Notes: generated by a model from the sequence alone, not told the origin. 64,000 bases of DNA from JAVJRN01 sp047635055 (GCA_047635055.1 JBLIIJ010000005.1:1-64000), one strand, 5' to 3'; shown: positions 35,248-44,735, counted from the first letter of the stretch. Numbers and translations are program-made.

Positions 35248-37422
35248 ATGTCGTTATTCGAATTATTAAGATTAATATATCGTAATGGCCGAATCATTGC
35301 CATTAGTGTTGTCACTTTGCTGATCTCTACTTATTTGTTCACCAGAACATTAAAAAAGGAGTACGTAAGTGAGGCTGTGATTTATACAGGAATCGCTTCT
35401 GGCTTTAATATTGAATCTGGTGAAAATTCGAAGATTGATTATCACGCCATCAATAATGCTTTCGACAATCTGATGAGTATTATTCAATCTCGAGTAACAT
35501 TAGAGGAAGTGTCATTAAAGCTATTGGCAAAACATTTGATGCTAGAGAAGGCTGATTTAAAAGTATTAGGTCTAGATGGCTTCAATTACTTGAAAGAAAA
35601 AGCACCCGCTCCATTTCTATTATTAGCAAAAGACACCACAGAAAAGGCCACTTACAATAAGCTGCTAGTCTTATATCAAAACTATAACCCATTTTTGAAC
35701 GAGCTTCTCAGTAAGTCTTCCTCCATATACGCACTGAAAACATTAAAAGAAATAAGCGCAAAAAGAAGCAAATCGAGCGACATGGTGGAACTAGCTTTCG
35801 TTTCCAATGACCCAGCTGTAGCAAAATCAACGCTCGAATTGATGCTTGTCGTTTTTTCTCATAGATACAAGGATATCAAAGAATCAGAAACTGGAGATGT
35901 CGTCGCTTATTTCGAGGATGAGCTAAGAATGATGAAAGACAATCTAGAAACTGCTGAGGATAAACTAACCGAATTCAGAGTAAAAAGTCGGATAATCAAC
36001 TACATAGAACAAACTAAAGCGATCGCCTTTAAAAAGCAAAACGCCTTGGAAGAATATGCCATGAAAAAAATGCAGCTTCAAGCCACCAAATCTGGACTAA
36101 AAAAGCTTGAGAGCAAATTGGCGATTAGAGAAAACATACTTTCAAAAAACTCTGACCTCTTAATAAAGAAAAACCGCTTGTCTGAACTTACCTCGATATT
36201 GGCTTATGCGCAAGCAAATGCCGATAGTACAACGAATGTTAAACAACTATCTAGGGAGCAAGACAAATTAAAACGAGATATCAAGGCGGATTTGGAAGTC
36301 TTATTCAATTTTTCAAATTCAAAGGAAGGCTTACCCAGCAGGCAGCTCTTAGATGATTGGCTAAATACCACGATCGAATTAGACAAAGAACAAGTTACTG
36401 TAGATCTCTATATGTCTCGACTCGATGAATTAGATCTAGAATATGAAAGGTTTGCTCCTATGGGAAGCAAAATAGCCAGACTTGAAAGGTCAATTAGAGT
36501 TTCTGAGAGAGAGTACTTAGACGTCCTTCACGGATTAAATATGGCAAAAATTCGTCAGCAAAATATTCAAATATCAAGTAAGCTTGAAGTGATTGACGCG
36601 CCAAAATTCCCACTTAAGCCTTTGGCCTCAAAAAAGGCGCTGTTAATGATTGTGTCATTATTGATTGGACTATTCTTCCCTATCACTTTATTTGTAACTG
36701 TCGAATTACTTGATAATTCACTAAAAAGCCCAGAAAGAGCAGAGAAATTATCGAATATGAAAGTAGCAGGCGCCTTGCCTGTGGTTGATAAAAACTTGGA
36801 AAGGCATGAAGGAGCACTGCACCTTGCTGTTGGACAAATTATCAACAAAATGCGTCTCAACCTGTCGCTAGATGACAATACGAATCCAGTCTCTATCGTT
36901 GGCATCAGTACCACAGCAGGTCAAGGTAAAACCTTTGCCATGAAGCAGATATTTGATGAATTGAAGATTCAAAAAATTAAGGTTTGCTTCGTCTACCCTT
37001 CAAGTTCTGAAACTCTTGAACCAACGCAGGAAGATGAGTTTCACTACCTACCCACGAACGATATTGTAAATGTGAAGTCCATTGAGAAGCTGACTGACAT
37101 GGATCTTTCATCCTATGATGTTGTGCTGTGTGAGCTGCCCGCTTGGATTGAAAGCAAGACATCTTTAACCTTATTAAAGGATGCAAACCTCATGCTATGG
37201 ATTATGGATGCCTCGAAAACATGGTCTATGAGTCAGAAAAATATGCTCTCCGATATTATTTTTGCTACCAAGAAAGAGCCTCAAATGATACTCAATGGCA
37301 TAAAAACTCATTTATTGGATCAAGTGATCGCCGAAGTACCGACAAAAAGATCGTTTATAACAAAATGGTTTAGACGAATTGCGCTGTTCGAATTCAACAG
37401 TTCACCAATCAAAAAAAGATAA
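35248..37422 (+). CDS. Wzz/Wzc-like polysaccharide co-polymerase with ATPase-like domain
   Basis: A 724-residue protein: N-terminal helix (IIAISVVTLLISTYLF), a long periplasmic Wzz region with coiled coil (about residues 215-420), a second helix near residue 470 (ALLMIVSLLIGLFFPITLFVTVELL) and a cytoplasmic P-loop domain. The Walker A equivalent is STTAGQGKT at about residue 553; the Walker A' position reads VVLCELPA, with Glu instead of the usual Asp. The C-terminus lacks the tyrosine cluster of BY-kinases. It should control chain length and export, but kinase activity is doubtful. Six bp after the TolC-like gene, so in the same operon. Confidence 0.83.
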   Translation: MSLFELLRLIYRNGRIIAISVVTLLISTYLFTRTLKKEYVSEAVIYTGIASGFNIESGENSKIDYHAINNAFDNLMSIIQSRVTLEEVSLKLLAKHLMLEKADLKVLGLDGFNYLKEKAPAPFLLLAKDTTEKATYNKLLVLYQNYNPFLNELLSKSSSIYALKTLKEISAKRSKSSDMVELAFVSNDPAVAKSTLELMLVVFSHRYKDIKESETGDVVAYFEDELRMMKDNLETAEDKLTEFRVKSRIINYIEQTKAIAFKKQNALEEYAMKKMQLQATKSGLKKLESKLAIRENILSKNSDLLIKKNRLSELTSILAYAQANADSTTNVKQLSREQDKLKRDIKADLEVLFNFSNSKEGLPSRQLLDDWLNTTIELDKEQVTVDLYMSRLDELDLEYERFAPMGSKIARLERSIRVSEREYLDVLHGLNMAKIRQQNIQISSKLEVIDAPKFPLKPLASKKALLMIVSLLIGLFFPITLFVTVELLDNSLKSPERAEKLSNMKVAGALPVVDKNLERHEGALHLAVGQIINKMRLNLSLDDNTNPVSIVGISTTAGQGKTFAMKQIFDELKIQKIKVCFVYPSSSETLEPTQEDEFHYLPTNDIVNVKSIEKLTDMDLSSYDVVLCELPAWIESKTSLTLLKDANLMLWIMDASKTWSMSQKNMLSDIIFATKKEPQMILNGIKTHLLDQVIAEVPTKRSFITKWFRRIALFEFNSSPIKKR

Positions 37423-37424
37423 TC

Positions 37425-38603
37425 ATGGAAAAAAGAGATATTATTTGTGTTTCTATGACCACATGGGAAGGTGATTATATGAAGACGATTGTTGCCATGA
37501 TGAAGGAGCTCTCTAAGCAGCATAGGGTACTATTTGTTGATTATCCGTTCACTTATAAAGATGTCGCATTTACCATACTGGGCAAGTCCAAAGCCCCTTT
37601 AAACAAAATATTGGGTTTAAGTCCGCGTTTGCGCAATTTATCAGAAGGAGATTCTGAAGTTTACCATTTGACATTACCGCCAGTTATACCTATCAATTGG
37701 ATCAATGATGACTCATCTTTCACTAAAATGGCGACCTATCAATCCAAGGTGATTCGCCGAAGTATAAAAAAGGCCATGAATGAGCTGAAAATGAAAGATC
37801 CGATCGTCATTAATGCTTTCAGTCCTGCTGCTGGTGTCCCATTAGTAAATCAGCTCAATGAAAAGGCTAACTTATATTATTGCTATGATGAAATTAGTGC
37901 TGCCGCATGGTGTGGAAAACATGGCGCTGCTATGGAAAATAAATTCATCAGCTTAGCCAACGGAGTGATTACGACTTCTAAGCATTTGTATGATACAAAA
38001 AGCAAAAAACATACAAACACACATCTCATCAAGAATGGTGTTGATTTTAAATTATTCAATCAAGCATATAATAAAGACAGGTTCAATAAAAAGACAAAAA
38101 CCATTGGTTACGTAGGCTCTATTGATTTCAGGTTAGACGTATCCTTAATGAAGCATTCGATCGAGCACTTTAAATTTCATAAATTTCAATTTATAGGTAG
38201 AGTGGTTGATGCAAAAGTGCAAGAAGAGTTGGAGATGTATCCAAATGTTGCGTTTCTCGGAGCTAAATCTCCTAGTGAGTTGGTAAAAGCAATGAAATAT
38301 ATAGACTTAGGTTTAATTCCCTTTGAAAAAAATGATTTCACCAAGGGCATTTATCCACTAAAAATCAATGAATATCTTGCCGCTGGTATACCTGTGGTTT
38401 CCACTGACTTTGCTGATCTGACCGATTTTACCGAATCTACATCAATCACAAAAACAAATGAAGGTTTCATTGAAGCAATACGCCAAGAACTTAGCTCCGA
38501 CAATCCAGACTTAGCGAAAGTCAGAATGCAAATAGCAGAGAAAAATGATTGGACGTCAAGAGCAGTATTGCTCAATCAATTAATAGAAAAAGTGGCGAGT
38601 TAA
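37425..38603 (+). CDS. Glycosyltransferase (GT4/GT-B type)
   Basis: A 392-residue GT-B-fold transferase. The N-terminal half has ISVSMTTWEGDYMKTIVAMMKELSKQHRVLFVDYP-like content and the middle shows NANLYYCYDEISAA; the C-terminal nucleotide-sugar domain contains TKTIGYVGSIDFRLD and DLGLIPFEKNDFTKGIYPLKINEYLAAGIPVVSTDF. The KxxEYLAAG stretch carries the donor-binding acidic residue. This resembles TuaH-like transferases in polysaccharide loci; the sugar is unknown. It begins 2 bp after the Wzc-like gene and is followed by the flippase. Confidence 0.85.
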   Translation: MEKRDIICVSMTTWEGDYMKTIVAMMKELSKQHRVLFVDYPFTYKDVAFTILGKSKAPLNKILGLSPRLRNLSEGDSEVYHLTLPPVIPINWINDDSSFTKMATYQSKVIRRSIKKAMNELKMKDPIVINAFSPAAGVPLVNQLNEKANLYYCYDEISAAAWCGKHGAAMENKFISLANGVITTSKHLYDTKSKKHTNTHLIKNGVDFKLFNQAYNKDRFNKKTKTIGYVGSIDFRLDVSLMKHSIEHFKFHKFQFIGRVVDAKVQEELEMYPNVAFLGAKSPSELVKAMKYIDLGLIPFEKNDFTKGIYPLKINEYLAAGIPVVSTDFADLTDFTESTSITKTNEGFIEAIRQELSSDNPDLAKVRMQIAEKNDWTSRAVLLNQLIEKVAS

Positions 38604-38608
38604 ATGTT

Positions 38609-39865
38609 ATGATTGATAAAATCAAACACTTATTGGATAAAGACAATATCATCGTTCTTTTAGGAAACGTTGGTAGCTCAGCACTAGGATTATTTATTTT
38701 CATGATTCTAGCCAGAATTTTGGAACCCTCTGATTTTGGTAGTTGGGCATTATTTATCTCTTTTTCTGGACTTTTTGAAATAATTAAAACTGGACTGATT
38801 AGACAAGCCTTGGTTCATAAGCTCAATGACAGTAATACGTTTTTGCAAAATGAACTACTCGCTTCCGCAAGGCTGATCAACTTACTGCTCAGCATTTTTC
38901 TGGCAATAATTGTCTTTATCGGTGGGTACCTAGTGGATGACCTATCATTCAATTTGTTTTTCGACTATTATCCCTTTTTGGTCATCGTTACTAGTGCGCA
39001 GCAATTCGACACTTGGAAATCTCATGCCTTAGGAAAGTTTGTTCGCATGAATGTTATACGCTTTGGATTGAACTTTTTCTTCCTCGCTTTTCTCACCATC
39101 ACCTATTTCTGGGAGGAGCTAGCCAATATTCAATCAATAATTCTTGCCTACTTGGTCATCAATGCATGTATATCGCTCTTGTCTTGGATCACCTCTAACA
39201 GACATCATGGCCTTATTCAGGCAACAAAAACCTCATCGAATGCACTTCTTCAATTTGGGAAAAGTAGCGTAGCAACCTTGGCTGGAGCTAATCTTCTTAA
39301 AAGTGCCGACAACATCATTATTGGCCTGCTATTAGGCACTGAGGCGATAGCCATTTATGCAATACCTCTCAAAGCAATGGATCTATTAGAGATCCCTTTA
39401 CGTGGTTTTAGTATGACTGCTTTTAGAAAATTATCAAACCTTCATCATTCTCATGAATACAGCAAGTTCAAAACTTTATTCAGACAAAACGTAGCAATGC
39501 TTTCATTGGCTTTTCTTCCGGTTGGCTTATTTATTTTCATCTTTCCTAATTTCGTTATTAACATACTCAGTGGAGCTCAATATGGAGAGAGCGCTGGTTT
39601 AATGATGTTGTTTGTTATTCCGATGATCCTATTACCCATTGATAAATTTACTGGTCTCGCTTTAGATGCACTTAACAAACCACATATTAATGCCACAAAG
39701 GTATGGATCATGGTCGCTATTAATATTATTGGAGACTGTGTTGTGATTTACCTCTTTGACTCATTGTATCTGGTCGCACTCGTCACGGTCATCAACATTA
39801 TCGCTGGAATATTATTTGGACTCATCAGTCTTCGCAAGATCAATCATCAATTAACCATGGCATAA
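38609..39865 (+). CDS. Wzx-type lipid-linked oligosaccharide flippase
   Basis: A 418-residue polysaccharide transport (MOP superfamily) protein with about 12-14 hydrophobic helices: LGNVGSSALGLFIFMILARILEPSDFGSWALFISF at the start, the typical first two helices, and ALLQFGKSSVATLAGANLLKSADNIIIGLLLGTEAIAIYAI in the middle. It would move the undecaprenyl-linked repeat unit to the periplasm for the polymerase at 31.7-33.1 kb. The frame is open from 38549, inside the previous gene; the ATG at 38609, 5 bp after that gene's stop, is the natural start. Confidence 0.88.
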   Translation: MIDKIKHLLDKDNIIVLLGNVGSSALGLFIFMILARILEPSDFGSWALFISFSGLFEIIKTGLIRQALVHKLNDSNTFLQNELLASARLINLLLSIFLAIIVFIGGYLVDDLSFNLFFDYYPFLVIVTSAQQFDTWKSHALGKFVRMNVIRFGLNFFFLAFLTITYFWEELANIQSIILAYLVINACISLLSWITSNRHHGLIQATKTSSNALLQFGKSSVATLAGANLLKSADNIIIGLLLGTEAIAIYAIPLKAMDLLEIPLRGFSMTAFRKLSNLHHSHEYSKFKTLFRQNVAMLSLAFLPVGLFIFIFPNFVINILSGAQYGESAGLMMLFVIPMILLPIDKFTGLALDALNKPHINATKVWIMVAINIIGDCVVIYLFDSLYLVALVTVINIIAGILFGLISLRKINHQLTMA

Positions 39866-40159
39866 TAAGCCAACTTTTTTTTAGTGACAGCCATACAAAA
39901 AAGCTTTCCTTAGAAGAAAGTGATTATTCGCACTCAATATCTCCTTTTTGCCTTCTTTGATTCGTCTAACTTAAATCTGTATCCTAACGATATTTATAAT
40001 CTTTTAAATATCAATGAAACTAAAACTAACTTAGTACTCTTATACTCCTCTCTTAGAAAGCAGCATGATATAAAGCGCAATCATGAGAATTTTGAAAGGC
40101 TTTTCCCTTTTGAAAATACCCTTTCTTGAGATGAAGCGCATTTAATGTCGTCATCATTT
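39866..40159. other. Intergenic stretch before the sulfotransferase operon
   Basis: About 290 bp with no convincing gene. A 69-codon open frame (39920-40129) has no recognisable domain, no promoter and biased composition, and is probably chance. A weak CTTTC/GAAAG hairpin near 39902-39920 may end the flippase transcript. Operator D begins at 40160. Confidence 0.4.
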
Positions 40160-40192
40160 ACCAAAAATCGAAGGATAAAAACCACTTAACGA
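40160..40192 (+). promoter_or_regulatory. Tandem LytTR-like operator D (sulfotransferase operon)
   Basis: ACCAAAAATCGA (40160-40171) and the weaker ACCACTTAACGA (40181-40192), 21 bp apart, pointing at the gene starting at 40250. Confidence 0.65.
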
Positions 40193-40224
40193 AAGAAGAA
40201 TAATAGGCATTGGATCAATACTAA

Positions 40225-40243
40225 TTTCACATTGGAAACGAAA
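40225..40243 (+). promoter_or_regulatory. Conserved promoter/leader block, copy 2
   Basis: TTTCACATTGGAAACGAAA, differing by one base from the block at 34479-34497 and sitting 7 bp before the sulfotransferase ATG. Confidence 0.5.
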
Positions 40244-40249
40244 AAAAAG

Positions 40250-41182
40250 ATGAAAACACTACCAAACTTTATGATCATTGGAGCTGGAAAGTCAGGCACC
40301 ACGTCATTATACGAGTATCTAAAAGAACATCCTGAGGTTTTCATGAGTCCGGTAAAGGAGACCAATTTCTTTGCCCTTGAAGGAAAGCAGCTGGTTGACG
40401 CCAAAAACGATCCCAATCAAATGAATCATTATCCTTGGTCTATTACTGTTAGATCCGAATATGAGGATTTGTTCAAAGGTGTGGATCAGGAAAAAGCGAT
40501 TGGGGAAGTTTCTCCGATGTATCTATACACTCCAGTAGCTGCCAGAAAAATCAAAGCCACCATTCCTAATGTGAAAATTGTGGTAATCCTACGTAACCCT
40601 GTAGATCGTCTTTATTCTCGTTTCTTACATTTAGCCAGAGAGAATCGTTTACCTACCAGTGAGTTTAGTGATGCTTTGGATCAAGAGTCGATCTGGTGGA
40701 AAAGAAATGATTTGGTCCGGGAAGGTCATTATTTCCAACATTTATCAGTTTATTTTGAGTTATTTGATGAAAAACAAATCAAGGTATTCACCTACGATGA
40801 GCTAAGAAAAGATCCGAAAAAAGTCATTGCTGATCTTTACGAATTTATTGGCGTAGACGCTACATTTGAACCTGACATGAGTTCAGAATACAACGTTTCA
40901 GGTTTCATCAAAAACAAATTCACGGATAAATTAATCGGACAAGATAGTCTTATCAAGAAAGCCATCTCCAAGGTTAGCCCAGCACTTGGAAACGCAGTGA
41001 TCAATAATACAAAAATTAAAAAGTGGGTCAATGGATTGAGAAACAAGAATCTTGATCGCAAACCACTTGATAAGGAAACCAGACAGCAACTCTTAGAATT
41101 GGCTTATAAAGAAGACATCCATAACCTTCATAAATTATTAAAAATCGATTTTTCAAACTGGTTAAATACTCCTTCATCATGA
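40250..41182 (+). CDS. Sulfotransferase (PAPS-dependent)
   Basis: A 310-residue soluble sulfotransferase. The 5'-phosphosulfate loop is IIGAGKSGTTSLYEYLKEHP at residues 8-27, with KETNFFA after it, and the 3'-phosphate motif is VKIVVILRNPVDRLYSRFLH (Arg and Ser). The arrangement resembles heparan-sulfate N-deacetylase/sulfotransferase-like bacterial enzymes. In a polysaccharide locus it probably sulfates a sugar of the product, a feature typical of marine organisms. The frame is open from a TTG at 40232, but the ATG at 40250 starts MKTLPNFMIIGAG and is preferred. It overlaps the next gene by 4 bp. Confidence 0.9.
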   Translation: MKTLPNFMIIGAGKSGTTSLYEYLKEHPEVFMSPVKETNFFALEGKQLVDAKNDPNQMNHYPWSITVRSEYEDLFKGVDQEKAIGEVSPMYLYTPVAARKIKATIPNVKIVVILRNPVDRLYSRFLHLARENRLPTSEFSDALDQESIWWKRNDLVREGHYFQHLSVYFELFDEKQIKVFTYDELRKDPKKVIADLYEFIGVDATFEPDMSSEYNVSGFIKNKFTDKLIGQDSLIKKAISKVSPALGNAVINNTKIKKWVNGLRNKNLDRKPLDKETRQQLLELAYKEDIHNLHKLLKIDFSNWLNTPSS

Positions 41183-42333
41183 ATATTATACTTGTTATAA
41201 TTCTCGCATATCTCACTATATCAGTCTTATACCTGGTGGTTTTTAGTGTGGCAAGCAAATTCTCTCGGAAAAATACTAATGAAACAGGATATGCCAAAGA
41301 AAATAAGATTGCGGTTTTCATAGCGGCTTATAAAGAAGATGGCATCATCGTTGACACTGCAAAAAAAGCCCTAAATCAAGAATATGCAGCTGATAAATAT
41401 GAAGTAGTCATCATTGCTGACTCTTTAAAAGCGAAAACGCTTACTGAACTAAAGAAATTAGCAATAACGGTAGTCGAGGTAAGTTTCGAGAAAAGTTCAA
41501 AGGCAAAAGCGATCAATAAAACTTTCGAAACTTTAAAAACCGCTTTTGATATTACAGTTATATTGGATGCTGATAATGTTATGGCACCTGACTTTCTACA
41601 AAAAATTAGTCAAGAGTTCAATAAAGGTACATTGGCTATTCAAGGTCATAGAGTAGCTAAAAATGAAAATTCTAATTTGGCACTTCTTGATGGTATCAGC
41701 GAAGAAATAAACAACAACATTTTCAGAAAAGGACATCAAACTCTAGGTCTATCTTCTGCTTTAATTGGCTCTGGAATGGCTTTTGATCATGAGTTTTTTA
41801 GAGGCCAAATGAAAGAAATAGATGCATTGGGTGGCTTTGATAAGCAATTAGAGTTGAAGTTACTAAAAGCAAATATTGAAATACGATACTTAGAGGATGC
41901 TTACGTATTCGATGAAAAAGTAAGTTCCAATGACGTATTCACGAACCAACGCACTAGGTGGATTGCTGCTCAAATCAGATTTGGCTTGTCTTCATTTTCG
42001 GATGCGATCAAGGTGCTAATCAAAGAAGGCAACTGGAATTATTTTGATAAATCACTCCAATTTCTTTTACCTCCAAGGTTGATTTTACTCGGTGTGCTAA
42101 TCTTTACAGCAGCTATCACACTTTTCCTAAATCCTAGCTTTGGTTTTTATGCTTCTGGACTCTTCCTATTGAACGTTTTGGCGCTTGTATTCGCCGCACC
42201 AAGAAGATATTTCTCAAAAGCTACGCTCAAGGCTTGTTTAAGCTTACCAACGACATTTTTCTTAATGCTAAAGGCATTTTTAGGGTTCAAAAAAGCTAAA
42301 AATAATTTTTTACATACCCCCCACAATATATAA
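41179..42333 (+). CDS. Processive-type membrane glycosyltransferase, family 2
   Basis: A 384-residue GT2 with an N-terminal helix (LVIILAYLTISVLYLVVFSVA), a GT-A domain (AVFIAAYKEDGIIVDTAKKAL; DADNVMAPDFLQKISQEF; ELKLLKANIEIRYLEDAYVFDEKVS) and a QRTRWIAAQ motif (QxxRW of processive synthases) at about residue 257, then two or three C-terminal helices. The usual ED triad is degenerate, so it may not be a long-chain synthase. It overlaps the sulfotransferase gene by 4 bp and precedes a GT4 by 3 bp. Confidence 0.83.
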   Translation: MNIILVIILAYLTISVLYLVVFSVASKFSRKNTNETGYAKENKIAVFIAAYKEDGIIVDTAKKALNQEYAADKYEVVIIADSLKAKTLTELKKLAITVVEVSFEKSSKAKAINKTFETLKTAFDITVILDADNVMAPDFLQKISQEFNKGTLAIQGHRVAKNENSNLALLDGISEEINNNIFRKGHQTLGLSSALIGSGMAFDHEFFRGQMKEIDALGGFDKQLELKLLKANIEIRYLEDAYVFDEKVSSNDVFTNQRTRWIAAQIRFGLSSFSDAIKVLIKEGNWNYFDKSLQFLLPPRLILLGVLIFTAAITLFLNPSFGFYASGLFLLNVLALVFAAPRRYFSKATLKACLSLPTTFFLMLKAFLGFKKAKNNFLHTPHNI

Positions 42334-42336
42334 GCA

Positions 42337-43437
42337 ATGCGTATAGGAATTGAAGCTCAAAGAATATTTCGAAGCAAAAAGCATGGCATGGATATTTATG
42401 CGCTTGAGCTGATAAGACAATTGCAACGAACAGAGTTAGAAAATGAATATTTCATTTTTGTGAAGTCGGGACCAGATCATTGCCTTCAAGAAACACCTAA
42501 TTTTAAAATCATTGAAGTCAAGGGAGCTACATATGCAGACTGGGAACAAATTTGGCTTCCACTTTCCGTCAATAAACACAAAATAGACCTTCTTCATTGC
42601 ACAAGTAATACTGCACCGATTCTTACGCGAACAACATTAATAGTCACACTGCATGATATAATATATCTAAACAAATCGTTTAGCGGAGGATCATTATATC
42701 AGCGACTAGGACATTATTATCGTAAATGGATCGTACCATCGGTATTCAAAATAGCCAAAAAAGTATTTACCGTTTCAGAATTTGAAAAAAAACATATTAT
42801 TGAAAAACTAGGGGATGAACATAAGGTTCAAAGCATTTACAATGGTGTCGGTAAGAAATTCAGGCCCTACTCTGCCGTCGAACAAGACGCTATAAAATCA
42901 AAGTTATGCTTACCCGACGACTACTTCTTTTTCCTTGGAAATACAGCCCCAAAGAAGAACATGATCGGTTTTCTCAAAGCCTATAAACTGTATACAGAGG
43001 AGATTGAAATTCCTTTGCCAGTCGTCATAGCTGAAACAAGCAAAGAAGATCTACAAAAAATGCTTAGCGAAATTAACGGCCTTAGTTTGATGAAATATAT
43101 CCATTTGACTGGCTATGTGCAGCATTCAGAACTTCCAGAAATTTATGCTTCCGCGCATTGCTTTGTATATCCATCACTTAGAGAAAGTTTTGGTATTCCA
43201 ATTATAGAGGCCATGGCTTGCGGAACGTATGTAATAACATCAAACACCTCCTCAATGCCAGAGGTAGCGAGTGATGCGGCTATTCTTGTCGACCCATACA
43301 ATGTTGTTGAAATAAAACTCGCCATGATCACTTCTCAATTTTCTCTAGAAAAAGAAGAAGTCATCCAAGCTGGTTTAAACAGAGCTGCGAAGTTTAGCTG
43401 GGAAAACACTGCCGCACAGGTTAGAACAAATTATTAA
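42337..43437 (+). CDS. Glycosyltransferase family 4 (GT-B)
   Basis: A 366-residue retaining GT-B transferase: RIGIEAQRIFRSKKHGMDIYALELIRQL at the N-terminus (acceptor side), VTLHDIIYLNKSFSGG, KKVFTVSEFEKKHII, YNGVGKKFRPYS, FFLGNTAPKKNMIGFLKAY, and the donor motif VYPSLRESFGIPIIEAMACGTYVITSNTSSMPEVASDAAILVDP. The E-x7-E signature is intact (ESFGIPIIE). Last complete gene of the sulfotransferase operon. The acceptor and sugar are not predictable. Confidence 0.9.
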   Translation: MRIGIEAQRIFRSKKHGMDIYALELIRQLQRTELENEYFIFVKSGPDHCLQETPNFKIIEVKGATYADWEQIWLPLSVNKHKIDLLHCTSNTAPILTRTTLIVTLHDIIYLNKSFSGGSLYQRLGHYYRKWIVPSVFKIAKKVFTVSEFEKKHIIEKLGDEHKVQSIYNGVGKKFRPYSAVEQDAIKSKLCLPDDYFFFLGNTAPKKNMIGFLKAYKLYTEEIEIPLPVVIAETSKEDLQKMLSEINGLSLMKYIHLTGYVQHSELPEIYASAHCFVYPSLRESFGIPIIEAMACGTYVITSNTSSMPEVASDAAILVDPYNVVEIKLAMITSQFSLEKEEVIQAGLNRAAKFSWENTAAQVRTNY

Positions 43438-43524
43438 TGGTGCAACTAATAAGTACCACCATTATTAACTTATCCTAAACCTCGCCTCTCTCTAATCTTT
43501 CTCGGTTTTATCATTGAAACCTTC

Positions 43525-43758
43525 ATGCGAGACGGTCTATTTATTGGAACAGTTCCAAAAGCTATTGCGCATTTAAAGGCTTTTACATTAGCCGAAGGTT
43601 ACCAATATTGGTTAGTGATATTCTTGGATCAAGATCCTATTCTGAATCGAATGTCTCATCATCCAGACTATGCGCCAACAATAAAGCTTATCAGAGATAA
43701 ATTTTGGCTTAAGCATAAAAAACTTCGTCGAACGCTGGAAGAAGACGAGGTGATATAA
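43525..43758 (+). pseudogene. Probable C-terminal fragment of a TPR-containing protein
   Basis: A 77-codon frame. The end (YWLVIFLDQDPILNRMSHHPDYAPTIKLIRDKFWLKHKKLRRTLEEDEVI) resembles the final segment of Bacteroidota TPR or adenylate-cyclase-like regulators, where D-P-x-L-x-x-x-x-x-H-P-x-[FY] precedes a charged helix (from memory). No upstream part exists: 87 bp of non-coding sequence precede it. Most likely a gene remnant left by rearrangement. Confidence 0.4.
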
Positions 43759-43760
43759 AT

Positions 43761-43790
43761 CAAAAAAAAGGCCGAGCTTTTGCCCGACCT
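43761..43790 (-). terminator. Terminator of the GT2-GT2 operon
   Basis: On the minus strand a 9-bp stem with two G-U pairs (AGGTCGGGC with GCTCGGCCT), a 4-nt loop, then T8. It is 25 bp beyond the stop codon of the gene at 43815. Confidence 0.8.
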
Positions 43791-43814
43791 CTGGAAACGA
43801 AAGGTTTTAAAATT

Positions 43815-44735
43815 TTAGTTCATCAAGCTGTCATATTTATAGCCCAACTTAGCACTCGTTGTTGGTTGTACAACATTCCACCAAACTCCGGCAATCACAT
43901 TTTTAACGTGTTCGTATTGACCTTTTAGTAAGTATCTCCCAATGAGTTTTGGAACCGAAACACCGATAAAAAAAATATAAAATAATAAGTTGTAAGCTGC
44001 AGGAGCATTTTTACGCATATACAATATTCTATTTCTTGTCTTGAAATAAGCCATCAGAGTAGAATCTTTTCCTGTTGAAATTGATTCCTTATGAAGAATA
44101 TTAGATCTGTAGTCAACCGCAAGTTGATATCCTCGGTCCTTCATCCTTTGACACCAATCCAACTCCTCATAATATAAGAAGTAGTTATCCGACATAACAC
44201 CAACTAAATCAATAACAGACTTACTCACCATCATGGCTGCCCCATGAAGAAATGATGTGGGCATGAGCTTATCTTGTATTTCTACATTTTCCTTGTAGCC
44301 GATGGCATTGTTTCTTCCTGTGATCAAATTCATCGGTGTATAACCAGCGAATTGTGTGAGATGTGGCTGATCAAAATAATAGATCAGTGGGCTTAATGCG
44401 CCTAATTTAGGATTGAATTTTAACCTATCCACCAAGCTCTGAATCGTGTTTTGTGGAATCTCTGTATCATTGTTTACAAAGAACAAGTACACCCCCTTAG
44501 CTTCAGCAATCCCCAGATTGTTACCCCCTGCAAATCCAAGATTCTTTTTGCTTTGAATGACTTTTACTTTGGGGTTTTGAGTCATCTCTAAGATAAATGG
44601 GCGCTTACTCCCATTATCCACGACAATAATTTCAATATTTTGATAGTCTTGCCGCTCCAAAGAGCTGATCAACTCAACGGTAACTTCTGGTTGATTGAAA
44701 TTCACTGTGACAATTGAAACGAGTGGTTGACTCAT
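43815..44735 (-). CDS. Glycosyltransferase family 2 (rhamnosyltransferase-like)
   Basis: A 306-residue GT-A enzyme: SIVTVNFNQPEVTVELISSL, IIVVDNGS, SKKNLGFAGGNNLGIAEAKG, FFVNNDTEIPQNTIQSLVDRL (DxD-like NNDTE), and FLHGAAMMVSKSVIDLVGVMSDNYFLYYEELDWCQRMKDRGY, the conserved WbbL-type acceptor region with EELDW. Such enzymes often add rhamnose. It overlaps the preceding GT2 gene by 4 bp and is the last gene of that operon, ahead of a strong terminator. Confidence 0.9.
   Translation of the reverse strand: MSQPLVSIVTVNFNQPEVTVELISSLERQDYQNIEIIVVDNGSKRPFILEMTQNPKVKVIQSKKNLGFAGGNNLGIAEAKGVYLFFVNNDTEIPQNTIQSLVDRLKFNPKLGALSPLIYYFDQPHLTQFAGYTPMNLITGRNNAIGYKENVEIQDKLMPTSFLHGAAMMVSKSVIDLVGVMSDNYFLYYEELDWCQRMKDRGYQLAVDYRSNILHKESISTGKDSTLMAYFKTRNRILYMRKNAPAAYNLLFYIFFIGVSVPKLIGRYLLKGQYEHVKNVIAGVWWNVVQPTTSAKLGYKYDSLMN

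Noticed and set aside
39920..40129. 69-codon plus-strand open frame between flippase and sulfotransferase
   Set aside because: No domain, signal peptide, promoter or coding-like pattern; it lies in an AT-rich spacer and ends before operator D.
43792..43803. A partial match (TGGAAACGAAA) to the EPS leader block downstream of the GT2 operon
   Set aside because: Only 11-12 bases match, no gene follows on that strand and no operator is near; probably chance.
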